Source: Flavobacteriales bacterium UBA7430
GTDB taxonomy: Bacteria > Bacteroidota > Bacteroidia > Flavobacteriales > UBA7430
Direction: 5' to 3'
Assembly: GCA_002478765.1 (NCBI GenBank)
Contig: DLQO01000050.1
Location: forward strand, 289 to 64,288
Length of the DNA: 64,000 nucleotides
Shown here: piece after piece, positions 1 through 8,026 of the stretch
Numbering within the stretch: position 1 is the first letter of the stretch
Layout: every line of letters starts with the position of its first letter
Made by a program: the position numbers and the translations under genes
The notes under the pieces: generated by a model
Databases searched by the model: none
What the model saw: only the letters and a program-made list of their open reading frames with translations
Told to the model about the DNA's origin: nothing

Positions 1-181
1 CTCCCAAACAGATGTCATAGTAATTAATATCAATGATTGAAACCGTATCTATTGTCGGTGTTATGTCAGAAGTAACCTCTATGGTGGGAAATATATAGAC
101 ACTGTCACAATTTTGAGCGCTCATCTTATTTGCGAAGAATACTGTGATTAGTATGAATATGATTGTCGTATTTTTTTTCAT
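1..181 (-). CDS. N-terminus of secreted P-domain array protein (partial)
   Basis: This is the first 60 codons of a gene that runs off the left edge of the window. It starts at the ATG on positions 181-179, 8 bases after the stop of the next gene. The protein begins with two lysines, a hydrophobic stretch and a probable signal-peptidase site near residue 23 (KMSAQN). It then has the segment NYYDICLG around residues 52-59. The same position in the next three genes reads YYDLCQGETL, FYNICFGDTL or FYNICLGKTL, so I infer a fourth member of the array. The P domain and C-terminal sorting domain expected for the family lie outside the window and cannot be checked. Confidence 0.75.
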   Translation of the reverse strand, partial: MKKNTTIIFILITVFFANKMSAQNCDSVYIFPTIEVTSDITPTIDTVSIIDINYYDICLG

Positions 182-188
182 TTACTTT

Positions 189-2468
189 TTATTTTAGTAA
201 AACAAATGATCCTGTTTTTTCGTGCCAATCATTAAGTAGGGATTGGAATTGTATTTTGTAGTAATAGGTGCCTGTTTGGGAAACCTCATTACTATTCAGT
301 CGTTTTCCATTCCATCCCTGATCAATGCGGTTTGATTGGAATAATAATTCCCCCCAAATATCGTAAATATATAGTTGAAAACTACTTTCATTGACTCTAT
401 CTACAATGGGCCTAAATGTATCGTTAATATGGTCTGCGTTTGGAGAGAAAGCGGTTGGTGGCCAAAAGAAATAGTTTTCAGTAACAACGATTTCTTTTGA
501 GTGGCTATTGGAGCAGTCATAATCATCTGTAATTGATAGAGATACAGTGTAGATGCCCATTTCAATGAAGTTGAATTGAGTTTGGAAATCTTCAGAGAAT
601 AATCTCCCATCAACATACCATTTGGCTGAAATTATCGAAGCTTCATCGTCCACTGTTGATTGATTTAAAAAAATGACTTCACCCTTTTGGTAGGCAACTG
701 TATCATTGTCTGGAAGGAAGTTTACTTTAGGATCTTCTGAGTCAATTACGTCTATTTCTAGATGCCCCATGCATCCCTCATCGTCGGTTATTTGAACGCT
801 GTATAATCCTTTACTTAAATTTTTTAATTGATTCTGATTTTCATTTGAATGATTCCATTCATAAAAGTATGGCTTTGTTCCATTCGTTGGAGTTATTGAT
901 ATTTCTCCGAGACCTTGTTGGCAATGGTCTTTTTTTGTTTCGGTATTAAAACGCAGCCCCATTTCATTATTCAGTACACGAGCAGCTCCTGTTTTCGAGC
1001 AACCTAAAGCATCTGTTATTGTGTATTGGTAAATCCCTTCAGATAAATATGATAGGTTGGCACTTGTACTTCCAGACTCCCATAAGATGTTATAATCGGG
1101 TGTTCCCCCATTTATTTGTAAGTTCAATGCCCCATTGTTATCGCCACAATATTCATCGGTAGATACCGTTTGAACTTCAATACTCTTAGCTGTAATGTTT
1201 AGGTCTTCTCGATAGATACATCCAAAATTGTCGACGACCTCATAGGCGAAATTTTGAATCCCTTCTTGGGGCATCATGAACGTAGATTGATTTGGACTTT
1301 CGGTAAGATTCGAATTCGGAGTGAAGTATTCATCAACAATCAGATTTTGAAAACTCCATGATGGAGGAGCGAGTTCCTTGTTAATGTTGATGCCCCATGA
1401 AAAAATCCAGCCATTGTCTCGTTTTAGATTATCTTTAATAGAGAGGGTCCAAATTCCATTAAGTGGGGTTCCAATTAAATCTTTGAAGTCATCTACAGGG
1501 AGATAGGTGTCAGGTTTTAAAGCTTCTGCATCACTATTCAAAAATGTCACCGTATTATTTTCGAAACCATCTGACATCAACCCGTTGTATGTTGGGTTCA
1601 TTGACCAGCCATAATTATAACCAACACCGGGGTTGGTCGGCGTGTCGTCGTCATCAGTAGCTTCTCCAAGCCAGATTGAGCTGCCTGTTTTTTCAAAAAG
1701 AATGACTTGTACTCCGTTTGGCGCGGTAAGGAGTATGTCTAAATCGCCTGCATAAGAGTGCTCTATATTGAGGTCGACACTTAGGATGTCATCGACATTC
1801 AGGAGTAATTGCTCATCATCAAAGCATGCTATTTGAATGTTGGTACTGTATAAAACACCATTTCCATCGGGTAGGTATAACGGTTTGGCAAATTCATCTT
1901 CGCACGGAGGGGATTCCCATGATTCTACCTCAATTTTTGTTGATAGAGAGATGTCTGATTCATCATCGTAGCCTATGGTGTAGGAAATGTCAGGACAAAC
2001 AACGGCTGGAGATATGATGGGGTTTATTTTAGCGGGCATGCTAACACGAACAAATACTTCAAGGTGTGTGTCTGAAGGACAGTCTCTAGAGTCGATGGCA
2101 TAAAGGGAAATTACGTAGCCTCCCGAGTTATTGAATTCATGTGAAAAGCTTGGTGAAATACTTTTTTCAGCATCGTTGATAGACCAGTAAAAACGTGTAT
2201 TTTCTATGGTTTGGGGATAACTGGAGTTATTCTCAGGGAATTCAGCGCTTGCATTCAGCGCTAAAGTTTCTCCCTGGCAAAGGTCGTAATAAATAATTCC
2301 CTCATTTGTCTCCGGATCAACTATAACAGTTTCGTTGACTGAGCTATTTATTATAAGAGGTGTGATGCTCTGGCATATGTTCTGCGTATACCCTTTAGTG
2401 CCAGAGAAAACTATCGAAATTAAGGTCAGGAACGTTTTTATGTTCTTTTTGTGAAGATAGGTATCCAT
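189..2468 (-). CDS. T9SS-secreted P-domain / SprB-repeat / PKD protein
   Basis: This 759-residue protein is probably exported by Sec and then by the type IX system to the cell surface. Visible modules are a signal peptide (about 1-29), an Ig/PKD-like region (50-145), a proprotein-convertase P domain (about 205-361, with NIEHSYAGDLDILLTAPNG and NGWIFSWGI), two SprB-type repeats (about 434-498 and 510-575, with INGGTPDYNILWESG and TNGTKPYFYEW), a PKD domain (580-663) and a gliding-motility-type C-terminal domain (670-759, with AFSPNADHINDTF and ending GSFVLLK). P domains normally accompany subtilisin-type proteases, but no protease domain is present. Adhesion or a structural surface role is likely, but the ligand is unknown. 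It is the only full-length member of the array that carries SprB repeats. Confidence 0.85.
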   Translation of the reverse strand: MDTYLHKKNIKTFLTLISIVFSGTKGYTQNICQSITPLIINSSVNETVIVDPETNEGIIYYDLCQGETLALNASAEFPENNSSYPQTIENTRFYWSINDAEKSISPSFSHEFNNSGGYVISLYAIDSRDCPSDTHLEVFVRVSMPAKINPIISPAVVCPDISYTIGYDDESDISLSTKIEVESWESPPCEDEFAKPLYLPDGNGVLYSTNIQIACFDDEQLLLNVDDILSVDLNIEHSYAGDLDILLTAPNGVQVILFEKTGSSIWLGEATDDDDTPTNPGVGYNYGWSMNPTYNGLMSDGFENNTVTFLNSDAEALKPDTYLPVDDFKDLIGTPLNGIWTLSIKDNLKRDNGWIFSWGININKELAPPSWSFQNLIVDEYFTPNSNLTESPNQSTFMMPQEGIQNFAYEVVDNFGCIYREDLNITAKSIEVQTVSTDEYCGDNNGALNLQINGGTPDYNILWESGSTSANLSYLSEGIYQYTITDALGCSKTGAARVLNNEMGLRFNTETKKDHCQQGLGEISITPTNGTKPYFYEWNHSNENQNQLKNLSKGLYSVQITDDEGCMGHLEIDVIDSEDPKVNFLPDNDTVAYQKGEVIFLNQSTVDDEASIISAKWYVDGRLFSEDFQTQFNFIEMGIYTVSLSITDDYDCSNSHSKEIVVTENYFFWPPTAFSPNADHINDTFRPIVDRVNESSFQLYIYDIWGELLFQSNRIDQGWNGKRLNSNEVSQTGTYYYKIQFQSLLNDWHEKTGSFVLLK

Positions 2469-2535
2469 ACCAAACGCACATTTTTAGTGTCTAAAAAGTT
2501 TAGAATTTATCCCCCCCAAATTACTTGAAAATAAT

Positions 2536-4299
2536 TTATTCCAGCAGGAAAAACGTTCCAACCTTTTCTTCAGGGCTGTTTTGCCCAATAGTAAATTGGC
2601 TGAGATAACTGTAGCTTCCACTTGCAGCTCTAATTCCATTGTCTTTTCGTCTACCATCCCAACCTAAATTGATGTCATTTGTTTCAAAGACAAGTTTGCC
2701 CCAGTAGTCATAAATAAAGAGTCTGTAATCGTTATCCATAACATTTTCCAGAATGAGTTTGAATTGGTCATTAACACCATCTCCATTGGGTGAGAAAGCG
2801 CTAGGAACCCAGACCATATAATCTTCTTCAGTGGTAATTTTTTTAGAATAGGTATTTACGCAACCCGCCTTGTTGGTAACGGTAAGTTTTACTGTACGTG
2901 AACCAATGTTGTGGAAATTGTATTGAGGGTTTTGTTGGTGTGAATAGTCTCCATTTCCAAAGTCCCAGTAATAGTCGATTTCATCTGCGTTTGGTATCGA
3001 TAGATTTTTGAAATCTATGAGGGCGTTAAGGTGTTTTACTTGATCACTTGTTACCTCAAAATCAGCTTTAATTTCAGGAGCTAAAACAGTTAAGTCATGG
3101 GTGTGAATGCACCCGAAGTTATCTGTCACTTCGTAGGTGTATATATTAGCTCCAGCTTTAGGTTTAATTTTTATCGAACCAGTATTGTTTGTAATTATAG
3201 AAGGGTTGTCTTTATAACCTTCACTGACCACAAAGTTTTCGAACGACCATTGTGGTGGCATAAGTTCGTCTTTCATTTTAATTCCCCAAGAAAACACCCA
3301 ACCATTATCTAGTTCTCGAGTATCAATTATAGTAAGTTTCCAAGTTCCGTTAATTGGAGAGCCAATAAGCTTGTCAAAACTTTCAATAGGGAGGTAAGTA
3401 TCAGGTTTTAACACGCTATTGATCCCATTTCTTGAGATCATCGTATTGCGATTGTAATAAATACCATGGTACATGGTTCCATTGTATGAAGGGTTCATAG
3501 ACCATCCATAATCGAATCCCTCTCCCTTATTTCCCATCGTTGCGTCATCATCTGTAGCTTCACCGAACCAACATTGATTCCATTCAGTTCCATTTTCAAA
3601 TAGAATAACAGTTGATCCATCAGGAGCTGTGAGTAAAATGTCTAAATCTCCCGTGTAAGAATGTTCTATGTTTATTTGCACTTCAATAATATCATAAATG
3701 CTATTGATTTTTTCATTTTCACCGTAGCAATCAATTTGAATGGATGTTTCATAGGATGCAGTGTCACGATCAGGAACATCAGGAAGGTATTTGGGTTCTG
3801 AGAATTCATCCTCACAGACTGGACTTTCCCATTTCATATTCAATTCTGTATTTTGTTCAATTAAAATATCGTTGGAGTTGTCGGATCCAATACTTATTTC
3901 AACATCTGGACATGCAGCTGCTGTTTCAGGCATGATTTGAATGGTTGGTTCAAACCCTACAGCAACATAGGCATCAATTGCTTTACACTGCGTGTTGGAT
4001 TCAATCAAAGAAATCGTATAACCTCCAGACTTGTCAAATGTCTTGGTAATTTTTCTCGAATTGGAATCAATTTGAATATCGTCTATCAACCAGCTGTATG
4101 AGGCATTGTTGTCGTTTGATTGGGCTTGAAGAACAAGTGTGTCTCCAAAACAAATGTTGTAGAAGATCGTTTCTGTTTCAGAATCTATTTTTGTAATGTG
4201 AGATACGGCTTCGATTCTTAGATTTAGATTTTCACATTCCTGGGCGAATGTGTGGGTGAGAACTAGTAGTGATGAAAATGTAAATAAGATTTTCTTCAT
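2536..4299 (-). CDS. T9SS-secreted P-domain / PKD protein (array copy B)
   Basis: This 587-residue protein has a signal peptide (1-20, cut after TFAQ), an Ig-like segment (about 40-115), a P domain (about 183-341, with INIEHSYTGDLDILLTAPDG and DNGWVFSWGIKM), a PKD domain (410-490, with DYYWDFGNGDYS) and a T9SS type B sorting domain (about 497-587, with AFSPNGDGVNDQF, LFIYDYWGKLVF and the terminal GTFFLLE). It is closely similar over its whole length to the next gene upstream, and their untranslated leaders also match, so the two are a segmental duplication. No protease catalytic domain is present. I infer a cell-surface or released adhesin-like protein; its ligand is unknown. Confidence 0.85.
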   Translation of the reverse strand: MKKILFTFSSLLVLTHTFAQECENLNLRIEAVSHITKIDSETETIFYNICFGDTLVLQAQSNDNNASYSWLIDDIQIDSNSRKITKTFDKSGGYTISLIESNTQCKAIDAYVAVGFEPTIQIMPETAAACPDVEISIGSDNSNDILIEQNTELNMKWESPVCEDEFSEPKYLPDVPDRDTASYETSIQIDCYGENEKINSIYDIIEVQINIEHSYTGDLDILLTAPDGSTVILFENGTEWNQCWFGEATDDDATMGNKGEGFDYGWSMNPSYNGTMYHGIYYNRNTMISRNGINSVLKPDTYLPIESFDKLIGSPINGTWKLTIIDTRELDNGWVFSWGIKMKDELMPPQWSFENFVVSEGYKDNPSIITNNTGSIKIKPKAGANIYTYEVTDNFGCIHTHDLTVLAPEIKADFEVTSDQVKHLNALIDFKNLSIPNADEIDYYWDFGNGDYSHQQNPQYNFHNIGSRTVKLTVTNKAGCVNTYSKKITTEEDYMVWVPSAFSPNGDGVNDQFKLILENVMDNDYRLFIYDYWGKLVFETNDINLGWDGRRKDNGIRAASGSYSYLSQFTIGQNSPEEKVGTFFLLE

Positions 4300-4347
4300 T
4301 TTGGTTAAGCTTGATTATATACTAAATACAATCAATTATGATACCAG
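4300..4347 (-). repeat. Duplicated 5' leader, copy B
   Basis: The segment at 4323-4347 matches 6512-6536 at 20 of 25 positions. Both copies begin exactly 24 bases from their start codon, with no gap between leader and ATG. This shows that the duplication producing the two neighbouring P-domain genes included the leader. Similarity fades beyond about 4360. Confidence 0.6.
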
Positions 4348-4357
4348 TATGTAATGA

Positions 4358-4747
4358 TTGAAAAAAATCCACAAACACTTGAGCATCATTTTCAGATTCA
4401 CAATTCTGTTGAAAATTTTGGTGCAATGCTTTTATGTCATTGTCGATGGGCAATTAAAAATCGGAGAATTCTATGAATTGAGAATCGCTAACACCAATAA
4501 AAAAGAATTTAGTAACAGCAAATCATGATAAATTTGCTGCTTTGCATAGGGTGGTAAATGATTTAATCATTTGTTTCCAGACTCAAAACGAGCCATTGTC
4601 TTGATTGATTTTCTGTTATTGAGTGTGTTGTGAATTGGTAAGTGTTTATGAAATATACTTGAGTGATAAGGGAACTGTTACCTACGTTTCTGATGCCTTG
4701 ATGGATGGAGCTCAGCCTACAATTCACTTTTTAAATAATTTATTCCA
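4358..4747 (+). pseudogene. Possible gene relic between two array copies
   Basis: The 440-base gap between the two P-domain genes holds no intact gene. On the plus strand two frames read like coding sequence. One runs 4358-4528 and contains VIVDGQLKIGEFYELRIAN. The second starts at about 4485 and contains HDKFAALHRVVNDLIICF and, after two in-frame TGA codons, VYEIYLSDKGTVTYVSDAL; it runs into the tail of the next gene near 4747. Two frames plus stops suggest a decayed gene of about 100 or more residues. I do not recognise a family, and chance is a real alternative. Confidence 0.25.
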
Positions 4748-6488
4748 GTAAGAAAAACGATCCAACTTTTTCTTCAGTTTGATTTTGGCCGGTAGTAAAT
4801 CGGCTGATGAAGGTGTAGCTTCCGCCAGCAGCCTTAATTCCATTGTCTTTGTGTGTGCCATCCCATGCTTCATTGATGTCGTGCGTATCAAATACAAGTT
4901 TGCCCCAGGAGTCATAAATGAAAAGGCTGTAATTGTTCTCGATAATATTTTCTAGAATGAGTTTGAAGTAATCATTAATGCCATCGCCATTGGGTGAGAA
5001 GGCGGTAGGAACCCAGATCTTATAATCTTCTTCTGTGGTGATTTTCCGGCTGTAGGTGTCTTTACAACCGGCACCGTCGGTAATGGTAAGTTTTACTTCG
5101 CGTGAACCAACGGTATAGAAGTTGTATTGAGGGTTTTTTTGGAATGAATAGTCTCCGTTTCCAAAATCCCAATAATAATCGATTTCACTTGTGTTGGGTG
5201 TTGATAGGTTGTTGAAGTCTACATCGGCATTGAGGCTTTTCACTTGGTCATTTGTAGCTTCAAAATTTGCTTTAATTTCAGCAGCTAAAACGTTTAAGTC
5301 TTTTGTGTGTGTACAGCCGAAGTTATCCGTCACTTGGTAGGTGTATTTATTGTTTCCTGTTTCGGGTTGAATTTTTATAGACTCATTTGTATTCGTTATG
5401 ATTGTTGGATTATTTTTGAAGCTACTACTAACTATTGAGTTTTCAACAGACCATGTATCAGGTAAAAGTTCTTCTTTCATTTTGATTCCCCAAGAGAAAA
5501 CCCAACCGTTGTCTTCTTCTCGTGTATCAGTTATAATCATAGTCCAGGTTCCATTTAGTGGGGAACCTTTTAAGTTTTCAAAATTCTGAATTGGAAGGTA
5601 GGTGTCAGAGATCAGTATATTTGCAGATAAATCTTCTGATAGTTGTAAATTATTCAACAAGCCCTGAGTCATAGTTCCATTGTAAGATGGATTCATAGAC
5701 CATCCATAATCGAATCCTCGCCCTTGATTTAATTGAGTGGCATCATTATCCGTTGCCTCACCGAACCACACATTATCACCTGCAGCTTCAAATAGTACGA
5801 TTACCGCACCGTTAGGAGCCATTAGCAAGATGTCTAAATCTCCCGTGAAGGAGTGCTCTATATTCAGTTTTATTTCATTAATGTCATAGATACTATTGAT
5901 TTTTTGCCCCTCCTCAAAGCAGCTTATTTCAATACTCGTTTCGTACGATACATCGAAGCCTCCTTCAATATCTTTGAGGTATGTGGGGTCTGAAAAATCA
6001 TCCTCACATTCAGGGGATGTCCACTTGGTATCAAATACAGTGCTTTGTGCAATTAAAATATCGTTTGAGTTGTCAAACCCAATACTAACATCGACACCTG
6101 GACAAGCACTAACGGTTTCTGGTGTGATTTGAATCGTTGGTTCAAAACCTACTCTGATGTAAATATTTTCTGTTTTACATTGAGTGTTGGATTCAACTAA
6201 TGAAATGGTGTATCCTCCAGACTTTTCAAATGTATGGGTGAAGCTCTGTGTGTTGTATTTTTCTTGGTCGTCTATCAGCCAGGTGTAATTTGCATTGTTG
6301 TTTCTTGATTTGGCTTCAAGGATTAGTGTTTTTCCTAAACAGATATTATAGAAGGTCATGTCCGTCTCAGAGTCTGTTTCAGATGTGTGAGATTGTGCAT
6401 CAATTCGTAAATTAAGATTGTTGCAGTTCTGAGCATATGACACGGAGGTAGTTAGCAGAACTAGGAATGTAAATAAAGTATTTTTCAT
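4740..6488 (-). CDS. T9SS-secreted P-domain / PKD protein (array copy C)
   Basis: This 582-residue protein has the same layout as its neighbour: signal peptide (1-20, MKNTLFTFLVLL...SYAQ), Ig-like region with FYNICLGKTL, P domain (LNIEHSFTGDLDILLMAPNG to NGWVFSWGIKM), PKD domain with DYYWDFGNGDYS, and a T9SS type B C-terminal domain (AFSPNGDGINDYF, LFIYDSWGKLVF, ending GSFFLLE). The frame is open 18 codons further upstream, but the ATG at 6488 gives a classical signal peptide and is preferred. A -7 element (TATATTTG, minus strand) lies at 6572-6565. This gene is probably the first of the array, divergent from mdh. Confidence 0.85.
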   Translation of the reverse strand: MKNTLFTFLVLLTTSVSYAQNCNNLNLRIDAQSHTSETDSETDMTFYNICLGKTLILEAKSRNNNANYTWLIDDQEKYNTQSFTHTFEKSGGYTISLVESNTQCKTENIYIRVGFEPTIQITPETVSACPGVDVSIGFDNSNDILIAQSTVFDTKWTSPECEDDFSDPTYLKDIEGGFDVSYETSIEISCFEEGQKINSIYDINEIKLNIEHSFTGDLDILLMAPNGAVIVLFEAAGDNVWFGEATDNDATQLNQGRGFDYGWSMNPSYNGTMTQGLLNNLQLSEDLSANILISDTYLPIQNFENLKGSPLNGTWTMIITDTREEDNGWVFSWGIKMKEELLPDTWSVENSIVSSSFKNNPTIITNTNESIKIQPETGNNKYTYQVTDNFGCTHTKDLNVLAAEIKANFEATNDQVKSLNADVDFNNLSTPNTSEIDYYWDFGNGDYSFQKNPQYNFYTVGSREVKLTITDGAGCKDTYSRKITTEEDYKIWVPTAFSPNGDGINDYFKLILENIIENNYSLFIYDSWGKLVFDTHDINEAWDGTHKDNGIKAAGGSYTFISRFTTGQNQTEEKVGSFFLLE

Positions 6489-6511
6489 TCGACTTGTGCG
6501 TAGTTGTGTTG

Positions 6512-6536
6512 TAAATGCAATCAATAATAGCACCAG
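6512..6536 (-). repeat. Duplicated 5' leader, copy C
   Basis: This is the counterpart of 4323-4347. It lies 24 bases upstream of the start codon, as in the other copy, and matches at 20 of 25 positions. Confidence 0.6.
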
Positions 6537-6564
6537 CAACAATGAATTGCCAGTTAAATTTTAT

Positions 6565-6572
6565 CAAATATA
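6565..6572 (-). promoter_or_regulatory. -7 element for P-domain gene copy C
   Basis: On the minus strand this reads TATATTTG, a perfect match to the Bacteroidota -7 consensus TAnnTTTG. It lies 76 bases upstream of the ATG at 6488. No TTG is seen at the -33 spacing. Confidence 0.45.
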
Positions 6573-6606
6573 CTTTTATATTTTTTTCCACGGGGATAAT
6601 AAAACC

Positions 6607-6614
6607 TAAATTTG
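6607..6614 (+). promoter_or_regulatory. -7 element for mdh
   Basis: TAAATTTG matches TAnnTTTG and lies 42 bases upstream of the mdh ATG. It sits back to back with the divergent element at 6565-6572. I see no clear -33 box. Confidence 0.45.
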
Positions 6615-6656
6615 CATTCGTTTGTTTAAAACGCAATTCACATTAAAAAAAGTTAT

Positions 6657-7595
6657 ATGAAGGTTACAGTTGTTGGCGCAGGAGCAGTTGGTGCTAGTTG
6701 TGCGGAGTACATTGCAATAAAAGATTTTGCATCGGAAGTTGTATTGATTGATATCAAAGAAAATTACGCAGAAGGTAAGGCTATGGATTTGATGCAGACA
6801 GCATCATTAAATGGTTTCGACACAAAAATTGTAGGAAGTACAAACGATTACTCAAAGACTGCTGGGAGTGATGTAGCTGTTATTACAAGTGGAATACCAA
6901 GAAAGCCTGGCATGACTCGAGAGGAGCTCATCGGTATTAATGCTGGTATAGTGAAAATGGTTTCTGAAAGCCTCATCAAGCATTCTCCTGATGTAATTTT
7001 GATCATTGTGAGTAATCCAATGGATGCCATGACTTACTTGGCTCATAAAGTTACGGGTCTTCCAAAAAATAGAATTATCGGTATGGGTGGCGCTTTAGAT
7101 AGTGCTCGTTTTAAATATCGTTTGAGCGAAGCCATGGACTGTCCCTCTTCTGATGTTGATGGTATGGTGATTGGTGGTCACAGTGATAAAGGAATGGTTC
7201 CTTTGACTCGATTGGCTACTAGAAATAGTGTTAGAACTTCTGAGTTTCTTGATAAAGACCGATTGGCTCAAGTAGCTGCTGATACTAAAGTTGGTGGTGC
7301 TACTCTAACAGGCATGCTAGGTACTTCAGCTTGGTACGCCCCGGGTGCAGCAGTCTCTGCATTGGTTCAAGCCATTGCTTGTGATCAAAAGAAGATGTTT
7401 CCTTGTTCAGCTTTATTAGATGGTGAATACGGTTTGAGCGATTTAACCATTGGTGTACCTGTGATTTTAGGGAAAGATGGTATCGAGAAAATAGTTGAGA
7501 TTGACTTAAATGAGGATGAAAAAGCTCTGTTAGCTGAGTCTGCAAAGGGAGTTAGTGCAACAAATGTTTTACTAAGCGGTCTTGATTTGTTTTAA
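6657..7595 (+). CDS. mdh: Malate dehydrogenase
   Basis: This is an NAD-dependent malate dehydrogenase of the TCA cycle, in the LDH-like bacterial class, 312 residues and full length. The N-terminal Rossmann motif is VVGAGAVGASCAEYI (about 4-18), followed by the acidic residue in VVLIDIKE that selects NAD. The active-site loop carries IPRKPGMTREEL (about 80-91), the substrate arginine is in the ALDSARFKYRLSE segment, and the catalytic histidine is in GGHSDKGMVPL (about 173-183). It is a single-gene unit with its own -7 element and a strong terminator shared with the convergent gene. Confidence 0.97.
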   Translation: MKVTVVGAGAVGASCAEYIAIKDFASEVVLIDIKENYAEGKAMDLMQTASLNGFDTKIVGSTNDYSKTAGSDVAVITSGIPRKPGMTREELIGINAGIVKMVSESLIKHSPDVILIIVSNPMDAMTYLAHKVTGLPKNRIIGMGGALDSARFKYRLSEAMDCPSSDVDGMVIGGHSDKGMVPLTRLATRNSVRTSEFLDKDRLAQVAADTKVGGATLTGMLGTSAWYAPGAAVSALVQAIACDQKKMFPCSALLDGEYGLSDLTIGVPVILGKDGIEKIVEIDLNEDEKALLAESAKGVSATNVLLSGLDLF

Positions 7596-7623
7596 TTTTC
7601 GAAAAGACAATCCACATCAAACA

Positions 7624-7654
7624 AAAAAACCTTGAGAATTTCTCAAGGTTTTTT
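7624..7654. terminator. Bidirectional terminator between mdh and the DCC gene
   Basis: A perfect 14-bp stem (7624-7637 with 7641-7654) has a 3-base loop and A/T tracts on both sides. It serves both convergent genes. The TGA stop of the minus-strand gene (7645-7643) lies inside the stem. Confidence 0.9.
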
Positions 7655-8023
7655 GTTTGGATTAATAATTCTTTCTTTCCATGCTTCAGGCATCGTTGGG
7701 CAACTTTGATATTTTCCAAACCATCGGTAACGATTTTTAGCAATGATTTTATAGATAGGGTCTCTAAATATTTTTGGAATGATAAGAAGGATTGCTGTAG
7801 CCTTGTAAATTCCTCCCAGAAGTATCAAGCTTTTGATGACTGCCGTTGAGTGAGTGTATGTTTTTCCTTTGGTAACCAAAACGATGGACTCGTATTTGGC
7901 AGCTTGACTTGAAGATTGATGTGCAATTTTAAATCTTTTGTGTTTGTCACGATTGATGATGAAAGAAATGGATCTGTTGCACAACACACACAAACCGTCA
8001 TAAAATAAAGTGGATTCGCTCAT
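7643..8023 (-). CDS. DCC-family (DUF393) thiol-disulfide oxidoreductase-like protein
   Basis: This 126-residue protein belongs to the DCC/YuxK family, named for the N-terminal motif seen here as FYDGLCVLCNRSI (residues 7-19): Asp-Gly-x-Cys-x-x-Cys. The family is predicted to act in thiol-disulfide exchange, but the biochemistry is poorly defined. It lies 3 bases downstream of the FG-GAP secreted protein and is probably co-transcribed with it. Its last codons and stop overlap the terminator hairpin shared with mdh. The C-terminus is basic (NPNKKP). Assignment to the family is firm; a true redox role is inference. Confidence 0.85.
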   Translation of the reverse strand: MSESTLFYDGLCVLCNRSISFIINRDKHKRFKIAHQSSSQAAKYESIVLVTKGKTYTHSTAVIKSLILLGGIYKATAILLIIPKIFRDPIYKIIAKNRYRWFGKYQSCPTMPEAWKERIINPNKKP

Positions 8024-8026
8024 GAT

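Noticed and set aside
4484-4747. In-frame TGA codons in a protein-like frame, as if recoded (for example selenocysteine).
   Set aside because: Other genes here use TGA as a normal stop, no SECIS-like hairpin is seen, and a second frame is also needed upstream, so decay is the simpler reading.
4724-4915. A 63-residue open frame overlapping the end of array copy C on the same strand.
   Set aside because: It is in another frame of a clear T9SS domain and has no similarity or start signal of its own.
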